From assembly GCA_029242745.1 (NCBI GenBank), contig JAQWTI010000011.1, positions 1 through 64,000 of the forward strand: DNA of 64,000 nucleotides, read 5' to 3'. Source of the stretch: Acidimicrobiales bacterium. Lineage in GTDB: Bacteria > Actinomycetota > Acidimicrobiia > Acidimicrobiales > MedAcidi-G1. Position 1 is the stretch's first letter. Every line of letters starts with the position of its first letter. Positions 1 through 7,451 of this stretch are shown here, in pieces. The notes beneath the pieces are model-generated. The model was not told the DNA's origin. It saw only the letters and a list, made by a program, of their open reading frames with translations, and made no database searches. Position numbers and translations under genes: made by a program.

Positions 1-1
1 G

Positions 2-550
2 ACCGGACTGGCAGCTGGCGACGTACTGATGGCGCTTGAAGCCAACTTTCCACACACATACCACTTGTTGCTGACCCTTCCATTGGATCAGGTAAGTGCC
101 GAGATACCCGGTCTTTTGACCTTCGTCGCCGACAACTCAGACCTACCCGATGAGGGTGCGGTGCTTGGTGCTATCGCCGGAGCCACACCCAACATTGCCC
201 AGGCGGTCACCAACCTCCTCGTCGTCACCGACGGATTTCGCCACATCCCGGGAATCGATCAACTGACCCGGTTCGACGGATCGCCCGTGCGTTCAATCCC
301 TGAGTTGCGGGACTACTTCGCCGACGACGTTGTCCCGGGTGTGCGCGCGGTTGCCGAGGACTACCGGACTCTCGATACGACCGCACCCCCAGTCGACGCA
401 TTTCCGCCGCTTCTACTCATAGTGGGGATACTCGTCATCATCTACGGGGCTGCGATGCTTCTACTCACGAGTACAGCACTGCCCGAAACCGACGAGACCG
501 ATCTGTTCGTGGACGATCCGATTGGATCGGACGCGAGCATTACCAATTAA
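2..550 (+). CDS. Hypothetical protein with C-terminal membrane anchor (5' end outside window)
   Basis: The reading frame is open to the left edge of the window, so this is probably the 3' part of a longer gene. An ATG at position 29 could be an internal methionine or the real start. The visible part is mostly soluble, followed by one strong hydrophobic segment of about 22 residues (begins PPLLLIVGILVII) and a short acidic tail rich in Asp and Glu. This suggests a protein held in the membrane by its C-terminus. I do not recognise a family. It is transcribed towards, and is convergent with, the minus-strand genes that follow. Confidence 0.55.
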   Translation, partial: TGLAAGDVLMALEANFPHTYHLLLTLPLDQVSAEIPGLLTFVADNSDLPDEGAVLGAIAGATPNIAQAVTNLLVVTDGFRHIPGIDQLTRFDGSPVRSIPELRDYFADDVVPGVRAVAEDYRTLDTTAPPVDAFPPLLLIVGILVIIYGAAMLLLTSTALPETDETDLFVDDPIGSDASITN

Positions 551-616
551 CTCGCCTACCCACCAGCAATTCTCAATCAAGACCTCGTTTAACCAGCGAA
601 GGGTCGCAGTGCTCGT

Positions 617-1045
617 TTAAGGGTCTCGTCTGGTCGTGAGTGGATTGGTTGTTGGGGCCTTATAACTACCAATCCATTGGTCTTTCCAAGTTGGATCGTA
701 TTTTTCAGAGTTGCATCCCGGCCGGTACACCGCGATCAGTTCTTGCATGATCTGTTCACGATGCGAACTCAAACCACCTGGCACTTCATAGGTACAGATA
801 TGAAGTTTCCATTTATCTCCTGCCCGCTTAACCCAACAACTAGATGCCCGATGTCTGAACGGAAAATCTTCGCCAGACAGGTCCTCTGAATGGTTGACAT
901 AGATGACGGCAAAGTCCTGTGGCTTCAAATCAACTTCAGGCCTGTACAAGATGGCGTAAACGCCAGGAGCAGAGGGAGGATTCCAACCTCCCAAAACCCG
1001 AGGTCCCTCAAACGGGTAGCCTGCGAGAGAGCCCAGCCGGATCAC
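617..1045 (-). CDS. GIY-YIG-like domain small protein
   Basis: A 142-residue protein beginning GTG. The segment PGVYAILYRP followed about 12 residues later by IYVNHSEDLS resembles the GIY and YIG strands of the GIY-YIG fold, although the YIG glycine is replaced by Asn. Later conserved-looking parts include GDKWKLHICTYEVPGG and YDPTWKDQWIG. Related proteins are, to my knowledge, found as uncharacterised conserved genes in several bacteria, so nuclease activity should not be assumed. The start overlaps the stop of the preceding 94-residue gene by the 4-base GTGA pattern, so the two are probably translationally coupled. Last gene of the minus-strand run that starts near 5.4 kb. Confidence 0.65.
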   Translation of the reverse strand: MIRLGSLAGYPFEGPRVLGGWNPPSAPGVYAILYRPEVDLKPQDFAVIYVNHSEDLSGEDFPFRHRASSCWVKRAGDKWKLHICTYEVPGGLSSHREQIMQELIAVYRPGCNSEKYDPTWKDQWIGSYKAPTTNPLTTRRDP

Positions 1046-1326
1046 TCTAAGTCTTCGAACTCGTCGTGTTCACCCACTACTTCAGCTCCAGTTAGGGGCC
1101 ACACTGGTAAACCTGCGGCAGCTGCCGCCTCCTCGAAGGCGGGTATTGCGAGATTCACAGCCTGGTCTGACGTCTCGGCTTCGATAACCAATTGGGCGCC
1201 GTAAGTCATCGCCCCTATTCCCGATGCGATTCCTTCCATCGGGGCAATGGCGTCAGCGAACGCCACCACCTCCTCAAGGACGAGTACCCGATCTCCTTCA
1301 GCTCGAAGGGACACGCTCCACCTCAT
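1042..1326 (-). CDS. Conserved small hypothetical protein
   Basis: A 94-residue acidic protein. The start is well supported: ATG at 1326 is preceded by an AGGAGG ribosome binding site at good spacing. The middle contains alternating hydrophobic segments (for example GAQLVIEAETSDQAV) followed by an Ala-rich helix (FEEAAAAAGLPVWP), compatible with a compact alpha/beta fold similar to ACT- or DUF-type modules, but I cannot name the family. It overlaps the GIY-YIG-like gene by 4 bases and lies 10 bases downstream of the VWA gene, so it probably belongs to the same transcript as the molybdenum-hydroxylase maturation genes. Confidence 0.6.
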   Translation of the reverse strand: MRWSVSLRAEGDRVLVLEEVVAFADAIAPMEGIASGIGAMTYGAQLVIEAETSDQAVNLAIPAFEEAAAAAGLPVWPLTGAEVVGEHDEFEDLE

Positions 1327-1336
1327 TACAAGCCTC

Positions 1337-2464
1337 CTAACGCAACTGGGGCAGTTTCACGGCAAAGTCCTCCAAACTTCGGAGGTTGTGACCTGAAACT
1401 ACGGTATCGACGAATCGGTTCGCTACGGTCATCCCCAGCGTGGTTGGCTGGTAGTTCTCCACATCACCCTTGTAGGGATTCATCCACACAATCCGATGCG
1501 AGAGACGATCAAGTTTTTCCAATGCATCAGCAAGCACCGCCGGCTCGCCCCTATCGTGACCATCAGAGCAAATCACCACGATCGCGCCCCGACCCATGCC
1601 GCGCCGACCCCACTGCTGGACGAATTCCTGAAGGGAGGCCCCAATCTGGGTTCCTCCATCCCAATCGGTTACAAGTTTGGTGGCATCGGTGATGGCATCG
1701 TCTAGCTTCGGACGGTCTAAGGCCAAGGTGATTCGGGTCAGCCTCGTTCCAAAACAAAACACTTCGACACGGCCGGCGGCACGTCTACTTGAACACGCAA
1801 ACTGCAACAGATTGCGTGAGTAGTCCGACATTGAACCGGATACATCAAGAATGAAGACAAGAGGTCGAACCTTCAACTTTCGACTCGACCACAGCAGCCT
1901 TGGTGACTCGTATTGCAGCCGCATCGTTTGGCGAGCCATCCGCCGGATATCAAGACGATCAGGAATTCGTCCTACGCATCGTCGGCGAGTTTTTTTCTGC
2001 GGCGGGCTGAGGCTCATACGAGCCATGATCCGGCGCAGGGCAACCAATTCCTCCGGAGTGCAGTCTGCGAAAGATTTGTCTCTGGAAATTTCAGTATTGG
2101 AAGCGACAAGACCTAATTGCGTCTCCTCTTCTTCACCACTATTGCTCTCAATTTCACTATCCGGAATTTTTAGTACTGCATGGGTCTCCTCGGACGGTGA
2201 AGGGGGAACATCACCATCAGAACTTGCTTGCGACTGTGCTGAGAAAAATTCACGGAATATCCGATCATAGATAGCGATGTGGTCGCGTCGAGAAATGAGC
2301 GTTGCGCGACCACTCCAATAGAGGTCACCTAGGTCATCCGGATCGAGGAGAGTGACTGCGTTGCAGAAATGTTCTAGGTCACCAGATCCAACAGGCAACC
2401 CTGCCTCCCGCAGCGCACGTCCAAATAGCACCAGGAGTTCAACAAATGTCCTGTCTTCAGCCAT
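1337..2464 (-). CDS. VWA-domain protein of CoxE type (first copy)
   Basis: A 375-residue protein with a von Willebrand factor A domain in the C-terminal half. The metal-ion-dependent adhesion site is visible as LDVSGSMSDYS (DxSxS), with the further conserved segments GGTQIG and CSDGHDRG. The N-terminal 100 residues contain the family-typical YWSGRATL segment, followed by a low-complexity acidic linker. CoxE proteins pair with a MoxR-type AAA+ ATPase (CoxD) to mature the molybdenum-copper or molybdenum centre of CO dehydrogenase-type hydroxylases. The start overlaps the end of the MoxR gene by 8 bases. A second, higher-GC copy occurs at 44706-45872. This copy is notably AT-rich in the linker. 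Confidence 0.85.
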   Translation of the reverse strand: MAEDRTFVELLVLFGRALREAGLPVGSGDLEHFCNAVTLLDPDDLGDLYWSGRATLISRRDHIAIYDRIFREFFSAQSQASSDGDVPPSPSEETHAVLKIPDSEIESNSGEEEETQLGLVASNTEISRDKSFADCTPEELVALRRIMARMSLSPPQKKTRRRCVGRIPDRLDIRRMARQTMRLQYESPRLLWSSRKLKVRPLVFILDVSGSMSDYSRNLLQFACSSRRAAGRVEVFCFGTRLTRITLALDRPKLDDAITDATKLVTDWDGGTQIGASLQEFVQQWGRRGMGRGAIVVICSDGHDRGEPAVLADALEKLDRLSHRIVWMNPYKGDVENYQPTTLGMTVANRFVDTVVSGHNLRSLEDFAVKLPQLR

Positions 2465-3350
2465 CAGCTATCACTATTGCGATGTCACTAGCAACATCGG
2501 TGAGATCGTCTCGATCCTTAATCACTGATCCAAGAGTGTCGTGTGCATCCTGGGCACTGAGATCCTTAGATTCGATTACAGCAAGAGCAGCAACCCAGTC
2601 GAGCGTTTCGGCAATTCCAGGTGGCTTCACTAGGTCTCTTTCGCGCAAGCGATGCACTGCGTTTACGACCTTCTGGGCCAATAGCTTAGGAGTCTCTGGG
2701 CATCGGGCTTGAATTATTGCCAGCTCCTGTTCAGCAGTGGGGTAATCGATCCAGTGGTACAAGCAACGTCGTTTCAACGCGTCGTGGAGCTCTCGAGTCC
2801 GGTTTGAGGTGAGCACAACCATGGGCGGCGACTCGGCTCGAATGGTTCCAACTTCTGGGATGGTGACTTGGAAATCTGAGAGCAACTCCAGCAGAAACGC
2901 TTCAAACTCATCGTCAGCGCGATCGATTTCATCTATTAGCAGAACACACTCGTCTCCCTTCTTCACCGCCTCCAAAAGGGGGCGCTCCAGAAGAAAATCC
3001 TCGCTGAAGAGTCTGTTGACTGCATTCTCATCGTGAACTTCGGCTTCTGAAAGAGCTCTAACGTGCAGCATCTGTCGGGCGTAGTCCCATTCATATAGCG
3101 CCTGGTGGGTGTCGATTCCCTCGTAGCACTGAAGTCGGATTAAGGGACAGTGAAAGACTGCGGCAAGTGTCTTTGCTAGTTCCGTTTTACCGACCCCAAC
3201 CTCACCCTCCAACAAGAGCGGTCGACCAAGTTCGAGGGCAATATAAGCAGCTGTAGCAAGTCCACGGTCTGCTAGGTATCCAGCATTTTTGAGGTTCGCG
3301 GACAACTCCACGACTCCCCTATGACCCAGACCACCATCCACGGCTGTCAC
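2457..3350 (-). CDS. MoxR-family AAA+ ATPase, CoxD-like (first copy)
   Basis: A 297-residue AAA+ ATPase with a Walker A motif GEVGVGKTE near residue 50 and a Walker B motif LLIDEIDRADDEF near residue 135; sensor-type sequence VLTSNRTREL follows. The size and motifs fit the MoxR/CoxD group, which work as chaperone ATPases together with VWA proteins to insert or remodel metal centres. The GTG start at 3350 has only a weak ribosome binding site. It is translationally coupled to the VWA gene and is preceded by a small hypothetical gene and XdhC. A paralogue sits at 45862-46785 next to coxM and coxS, which supports the assignment to molybdenum hydroxylase maturation. Confidence 0.88.
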   Translation of the reverse strand: MTAVDGGLGHRGVVELSANLKNAGYLADRGLATAAYIALELGRPLLLEGEVGVGKTELAKTLAAVFHCPLIRLQCYEGIDTHQALYEWDYARQMLHVRALSEAEVHDENAVNRLFSEDFLLERPLLEAVKKGDECVLLIDEIDRADDEFEAFLLELLSDFQVTIPEVGTIRAESPPMVVLTSNRTRELHDALKRRCLYHWIDYPTAEQELAIIQARCPETPKLLAQKVVNAVHRLRERDLVKPPGIAETLDWVAALAVIESKDLSAQDAHDTLGSVIKDRDDLTDVASDIAIVIADG

Positions 3351-3378
3351 ATTGAGGCCCTAAACGTCGCTGCATATT

Positions 3379-3654
3379 TCAGTTTGATGAGGTACGACCA
3401 AGAATTAGATCGCGAATCGACTCGGCTGAAGTGCTCAACTTTCCCTCACGCTCAAGGGTGTCACGCCAAGCAGCCTGCAGGTCACCGCCTTCTTCAGCAA
3501 ACCCATCGAAACTGAAATCACGTGCGTTTCTGCATACTCGTGTTGGGCTGCAGTCCTCATTAGGTTCAGCAGGACTTTCATGCCGCCCAGCCCACTCCGC
3601 ATGTTTCTGGTCACCCGTATCTTCGCTACCGAGCATTACCGAACGGTCTCCCAT
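3379..3654 (-). CDS. Small hypothetical protein in the molybdenum-hydroxylase maturation cluster
   Basis: A 91-residue open frame between the XdhC and MoxR genes, on the same strand and 28 bases upstream of MoxR. The C-terminal half (DFSFDGFAEEGGDLQAAWRDTLEREG) looks like an ordinary acidic, partly helical protein, while the N-terminal 45 residues look low in structure, so the true start may be further downstream. No ribosome binding site is obvious before the ATG at 3654. I do not recognise it. Its position in a tight run of functionally linked genes is the best argument that it is real. Confidence 0.4.
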   Translation of the reverse strand: MGDRSVMLGSEDTGDQKHAEWAGRHESPAEPNEDCSPTRVCRNARDFSFDGFAEEGGDLQAAWRDTLEREGKLSTSAESIRDLILGRTSSN

Positions 3655-3731
3655 CTATGACCAACTAAACGATGGCACTACCACCTAAACCTACAACTAC
3701 AACAGACGCGTTTGCATCTTGTGAAATAGCA

Positions 3732-4646
3732 CTAATCCCTGCTAGCTGTTTGCAGGGTAATCATTTGTCCAACTATCGCTACCGCTATCTCAGAGGGATT
3801 GCGTGCTCCGATGTCTAATCCAGCTGGGCTCGCAACCCGACTTAGGTCAGTGAACCCCCGGTAGGCCAACCAGTCACTTCGAGAATTCCTCAAGCGCTCA
3901 GAACCAACTGCTCCGATATATCCAACCTCACCTTCAAGAGCGGCTGCCAATGCTCTTCCTGCTCGCTCAATGTCATGACCCATGACCACCACTCCGTCGA
4001 TTTTCGACAGAGTCGCAATTAGACCCACAGCCTCATTAGCGTCGCTAGTAACTACCGGAGCCCAACCCAGCAGGTTGGCCATCTGATAGAGGGGCCGGGC
4101 TGCTTCTTCTTCGGCGACTATCACCAGATTCTGCAGAGGCCAAAGAACCGTGATCAGATCATTACCAACAATCTCTGAGACACTTGATTCAGTATCAAAC
4201 ATCTGCTCGGCGAGTCCGCCCAATTCAGAGATCGTGTCGGCGGTGTACAGCTCCATTTCCTCGATCATGTCGCCAACTATCCGGCCAACGAGACAAACCG
4301 GCTCACGGTTCAAGAGGCAGACCCAGAGGCTCTCCGGCACACCTGAACCCGAGACCAACACACAGTCAATCGGAGCCTGAGATTCAACAGCATGAGTCTC
4401 GGTACCAGGAGATTCATCACTGATTCTATGGATTCGTCCTCCGTGCCCTTGGAGGCCAGCCAACTCGATCAGTTGGTTTTCTACCGCCTTAGAGTCAAGT
4501 GAACCAAGACGACCGCCTCCCGGTGTTACGGCGATTGTCTTGACCGGACCTGAATTCTGCACTTGCGGATGGCTAAGAATCCAAGCGAGATCGACACGGG
4601 TTCCAGCACGCATACAGGCGGCAACACTCAGTGCTATGCCGTACAT
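3732..4646 (-). CDS. XdhC-family molybdenum hydroxylase maturation protein (divergent first copy)
   Basis: A 304-residue protein whose C-terminal half carries the XdhC Rossmann domain: GYIGAVGSERLRNSR followed by SPAGLDIGARNPSEIA is the family signature. XdhC/CoxI proteins bind the molybdenum cofactor, promote its sulfuration and insert it into xanthine-dehydrogenase-type enzymes. The N-terminal half is divergent. It keeps a GGGRLGSLDSKAVENQ segment where relatives have GSVSGGCVEG, so the usual conserved Cys is absent, and no GLTCGG motif is seen; the second copy at 40623-41768 has both. It lies downstream of a MobA-like gene and upstream of the MoxR/VWA pair. Confidence 0.8.
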   Translation of the reverse strand: MYGIALSVAACMRAGTRVDLAWILSHPQVQNSGPVKTIAVTPGGGRLGSLDSKAVENQLIELAGLQGHGGRIHRISDESPGTETHAVESQAPIDCVLVSGSGVPESLWVCLLNREPVCLVGRIVGDMIEEMELYTADTISELGGLAEQMFDTESSVSEIVGNDLITVLWPLQNLVIVAEEEAARPLYQMANLLGWAPVVTSDANEAVGLIATLSKIDGVVVMGHDIERAGRALAAALEGEVGYIGAVGSERLRNSRSDWLAYRGFTDLSRVASPAGLDIGARNPSEIAVAIVGQMITLQTASRD

Positions 4647-4771
4647 GACTTGATTCTAACTGTCGTTACTTGACTGCCTAACCGGAAAGTCCGAGCGAGA
4701 GTCAGGTAAGACGACTACCGCAGGAGCCCACCGGTGGGGTGCAATCAGACCTGCAAGTGATGGGCATACGG

Positions 4772-5407
4772 CTAAATAGGTGGCTCTTCTGCATCAACAA
4801 TCGGGAAATTGAAACTCGCACATGCCGCTTCGTAGTCAGCCCACGTATCGACGTCACGAGGCAGATTCTCATCGACTGGTATGTGCCTCAAGCGATCCGC
4901 TGACGCAGAATCCACTATCTTCCAAACCGCCTTGTCACCATGTAGTTGACGAAGTTCCCCGAACGAAGAGGATTCAAATATAAAAGGATGTCCTAATCGG
5001 CCTCGATAACTCGTTACAGCAGCCCAAGACGGCAACCTTCTCCAGTCTGATACCACTTCATCAATAACCTTCGAAGTGACACCTGGCATGTCGCCAAGCA
5101 GCATGACAATGCCATCACAAGCTCCTGCAGCGTCAAGTCCGGCCAACAAGGATGACGCACATCCCGTACCGTAAGAATCGTTATAGACGATGTGGGCGTG
5201 ATCAAGGGTCAGGGAGTCCGCTGCTTCTCTACTGCTCCCACCCAACACCAGGTAAACCCGCTCCAATTTCTGTGCACCTTCGACGTCTTTCATGACATGC
5301 GACAGCAGAGTCTGACCACCAAAACTCAACGTTTGTTTTGGTCTACCGAGCCGGCGCGAACTACCCGCGCCCAGTACTACTCCAACGAGGCCTGACACGT
5401 CGATCAA
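4772..5407 (-). CDS. MobA/MocA-like nucleotidyltransferase (first copy)
   Basis: A 211-residue protein with the MobA-like NTP transferase signature near the N-terminus (VVLGAGSSRRLGRPKQ), a second conserved region around MLLGDMPGV, and a C-terminal VDENLPRDVDTWADYE segment typical of this family. Relatives such as MocA attach CMP to molybdopterin to give the cytosine-dinucleotide cofactor used by CO dehydrogenase and related hydroxylases. Start is TTG at 5407; a GTG nine bases further in is an alternative. It begins a minus-strand run with XdhC, MoxR and VWA, which supports a role in molybdenum cofactor supply. A second copy occurs at 40049-40612. Confidence 0.78.
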   Translation of the reverse strand: MIDVSGLVGVVLGAGSSRRLGRPKQTLSFGGQTLLSHVMKDVEGAQKLERVYLVLGGSSREAADSLTLDHAHIVYNDSYGTGCASSLLAGLDAAGACDGIVMLLGDMPGVTSKVIDEVVSDWRRLPSWAAVTSYRGRLGHPFIFESSSFGELRQLHGDKAVWKIVDSASADRLRHIPVDENLPRDVDTWADYEAACASFNFPIVDAEEPPI

Positions 5408-5466
5408 ACTAGTAGGTTCCGTCAGAGTCGACTACCTACGGTTATTTCGTCGACCAGACGACTTGC

Positions 5467-6099
5467 TTATTGCGGCTGAGGAACAACTCGGAGATAGGGC
5501 CGCTGTTCGTCCCACCCACCAGGAAACAACTGTGCAGCCTGCTCAGCATCAATAGTGGGAAGAATTATCACGTCATCACCAACTTTCCAGTTGACTGGTG
5601 TGGCCACCTGGTGAGCGTCAGTTAGCTGAAGAGAGTCAATGACCCGGAGAATCTCTTCGAAATTTCGTCCCGTAGAGGCCGGGTAAGTCAGTATGAGGCG
5701 GATCCTGTTCACCGGGTCAATGACGAAGACCGAACGCACCGTCTGCGTGTCATCTGCGTTGGGGTGAATCATGTCGTAAAGACCGGCTACCACACAGTCG
5801 GGGTCACCAATCATTGGAAAATTCACGACATGACCCTGCGTCTCAGCAATATCTGCCGCCCATAGCTCGTGATCAATTACTGGATCAACCGAAAGGCCTA
5901 TGACTCTGACATTCCGAGCAACAAATTCATCAACTAGTCCTGCCACATAGCCCAGTTCTGTAGTGCATACGGGTGTGAAGTCCTTGGGATGAGAAAATAA
6001 AATAGCCCACGCGTCTCTCTTCCAAGAATGGAAGTCAACTAACCCCTGGGTCGTATCGGCCCTGAAGTCCGGTGCCGGGTCCCCAAGCTGGAGTGTCAT
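5467..6099 (-). CDS. 1-Cys peroxiredoxin (Prx6 family)
   Basis: A 210-residue peroxiredoxin. The peroxidatic cysteine is Cys45 in the motif FTPVCTTELG; the length and the C-terminal dimerisation region (PYLRVVPQP at the end) fit the Prx6/1-Cys group, which reduces hydrogen peroxide and alkyl hydroperoxides in the cytoplasm. I chose the ATG at 6099 because a GGAGGAG ribosome binding site lies just upstream and homologous proteins begin at this point; the frame continues upstream without clear coding signal. It follows the DmdA-like gene on the same strand with about 107 bases between them, so it may be co-transcribed with it. Confidence 0.88.
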   Translation of the reverse strand: MTLQLGDPAPDFRADTTQGLVDFHSWKRDAWAILFSHPKDFTPVCTTELGYVAGLVDEFVARNVRVIGLSVDPVIDHELWAADIAETQGHVVNFPMIGDPDCVVAGLYDMIHPNADDTQTVRSVFVIDPVNRIRLILTYPASTGRNFEEILRVIDSLQLTDAHQVATPVNWKVGDDVIILPTIDAEQAAQLFPGGWDEQRPYLRVVPQPQ

Positions 6100-6206
6100 A
6101 GAAACTCCTCCTTCAATTAGTGGTTTACGAACTGCTGATCTTTGTCGGTTGGCCGAAACGAACGCGCTTTCAGAACTCCTCTCGGGAAAGGTCCGCTGAC
6201 CCACCC

Positions 6207-7316
6207 TCACTCGGCAAAGTAGCCGAGGTGAAGAGCTTGGAGTTTCTCTCCAGCCGGCGTCTCCGTAACAAATGCCCCCCCTGCTACCTCAGTGGAAACC
6301 AGCGCAAGGCATAGATTTGACTCGTGTTTCGGCGACCAGACCGCCACCCGGACCTCTCCGCACCATTGTCCATCAGGGCCAACTGCCGGCCACGGAGACT
6401 CACTAGTCGCAGAAAACCGTTCTCCGGGGAGCAACGCCTTGACCAGGCGTCGAGCTGGCCCGCGCCGCTCCTCTGACAACAACGCCGACTTACCGATGAA
6501 CAGGTCATCTCGGTCCAGGGATAGAAACCTTCCTAGACCAACCTCCAGCGGTGAAGCATCAGCTCCGCAGTCAGCCCGGTATGAGAAAAGGTCTGATTCG
6601 ATCCGTTCATTGAGAGTTGGCCCACCAGGGTGGATCCCGTACTTCTCCCCGACCGCCCATACCGCCTCCCAAAGATCAACGCCCTTGGATCCGTCTTGGA
6701 GGAACAATTCGTAGCCACCTTGGCCGCTCCACCCAGAACGACACAACACAAACGGAATCCCTTCATGCTCTACTTCGACAAATGCAAAGAACGGAAGGTC
6801 GCGTACCCACTCACCCAAGAGGTCAGCAATGGTGTCATCGGCCTTGGGTCCTTGCACTCCGAGCGGCGACACATCCGGTTCAAATATCATGCAATCGAAA
6901 TCTCGCTCGGCAGCTACCGCCTTGCACCACAGCAGTACGTCACTGTCAGCAATCGACAGCCACCAACGGTCTTCCCCAAGTTTGAGGGCCATCGGGTCGT
7001 TTATTAGCACCCCTTCGTGGTTGCACATCGGCGCATACCGAACCCGACCAACCTTCATGCCACCTAAGTCCCGTGCTGAAACATACTGGCAGAGTGCAGC
7101 GGCGTCTGGGCCCACTATTTCCACCTGCCGCTCAGCGGCCACGTCCCAGAGCGAAACCCGCTCCACAAGCGCCCTGTACTCCTCTTCCGGGTCACCAAAC
7201 GAACTTGGCATCAACATATGGTTGTAAACAGTCATATGTGTCGCACCGCGACGCACAACTGCCTCGTGAAACGGCGACTTACGAACCCGTGATCCGAATC
7301 CAATCTGCAACGACAC
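6207..7316 (-). CDS. dmdA: DmdA-like tetrahydrofolate-dependent DMSP demethylase (GcvT family)
   Basis: A 369-residue protein of the GcvT aminomethyltransferase fold. Specific resemblance to DmdA is seen in the N-terminal RKSPFHEAV, in TVYNHMLMPSSF, in the stretch LWDVAAERQVEI, in EPDVSPLGVQGPKADD, and in RSGWSGQGGYELF. DmdA moves a methyl group from dimethylsulfoniopropionate to tetrahydrofolate, giving methylmercaptopropionate, the first step of the marine DMSP demethylation pathway. The GTG start at 7316 has a strong GGAGG site seven bases upstream. Later pathway genes (dmdB, dmdC, dmdD) are not in this window. A related GcvT-type demethylase with another substrate, such as dimethylglycine, cannot be fully excluded, but the motifs favour DmdA. 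Confidence 0.78.
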   Translation of the reverse strand: MSLQIGFGSRVRKSPFHEAVVRRGATHMTVYNHMLMPSSFGDPEEEYRALVERVSLWDVAAERQVEIVGPDAAALCQYVSARDLGGMKVGRVRYAPMCNHEGVLINDPMALKLGEDRWWLSIADSDVLLWCKAVAAERDFDCMIFEPDVSPLGVQGPKADDTIADLLGEWVRDLPFFAFVEVEHEGIPFVLCRSGWSGQGGYELFLQDGSKGVDLWEAVWAVGEKYGIHPGGPTLNERIESDLFSYRADCGADASPLEVGLGRFLSLDRDDLFIGKSALLSEERRGPARRLVKALLPGERFSATSESPWPAVGPDGQWCGEVRVAVWSPKHESNLCLALVSTEVAGGAFVTETPAGEKLQALHLGYFAE

Positions 7317-7451
7317 TAAATTCCTCCGTCTGTCTGATCTTTGACTGCTAAATGGCCGCCTGCTGCTCTGAGTCCTAGCGTTACTCTGACTATCTGGCTC
7401 TAATCTTTATGCTTAATCATCTCGGCCTCAATCAGTACCGAAACCTGCGTG

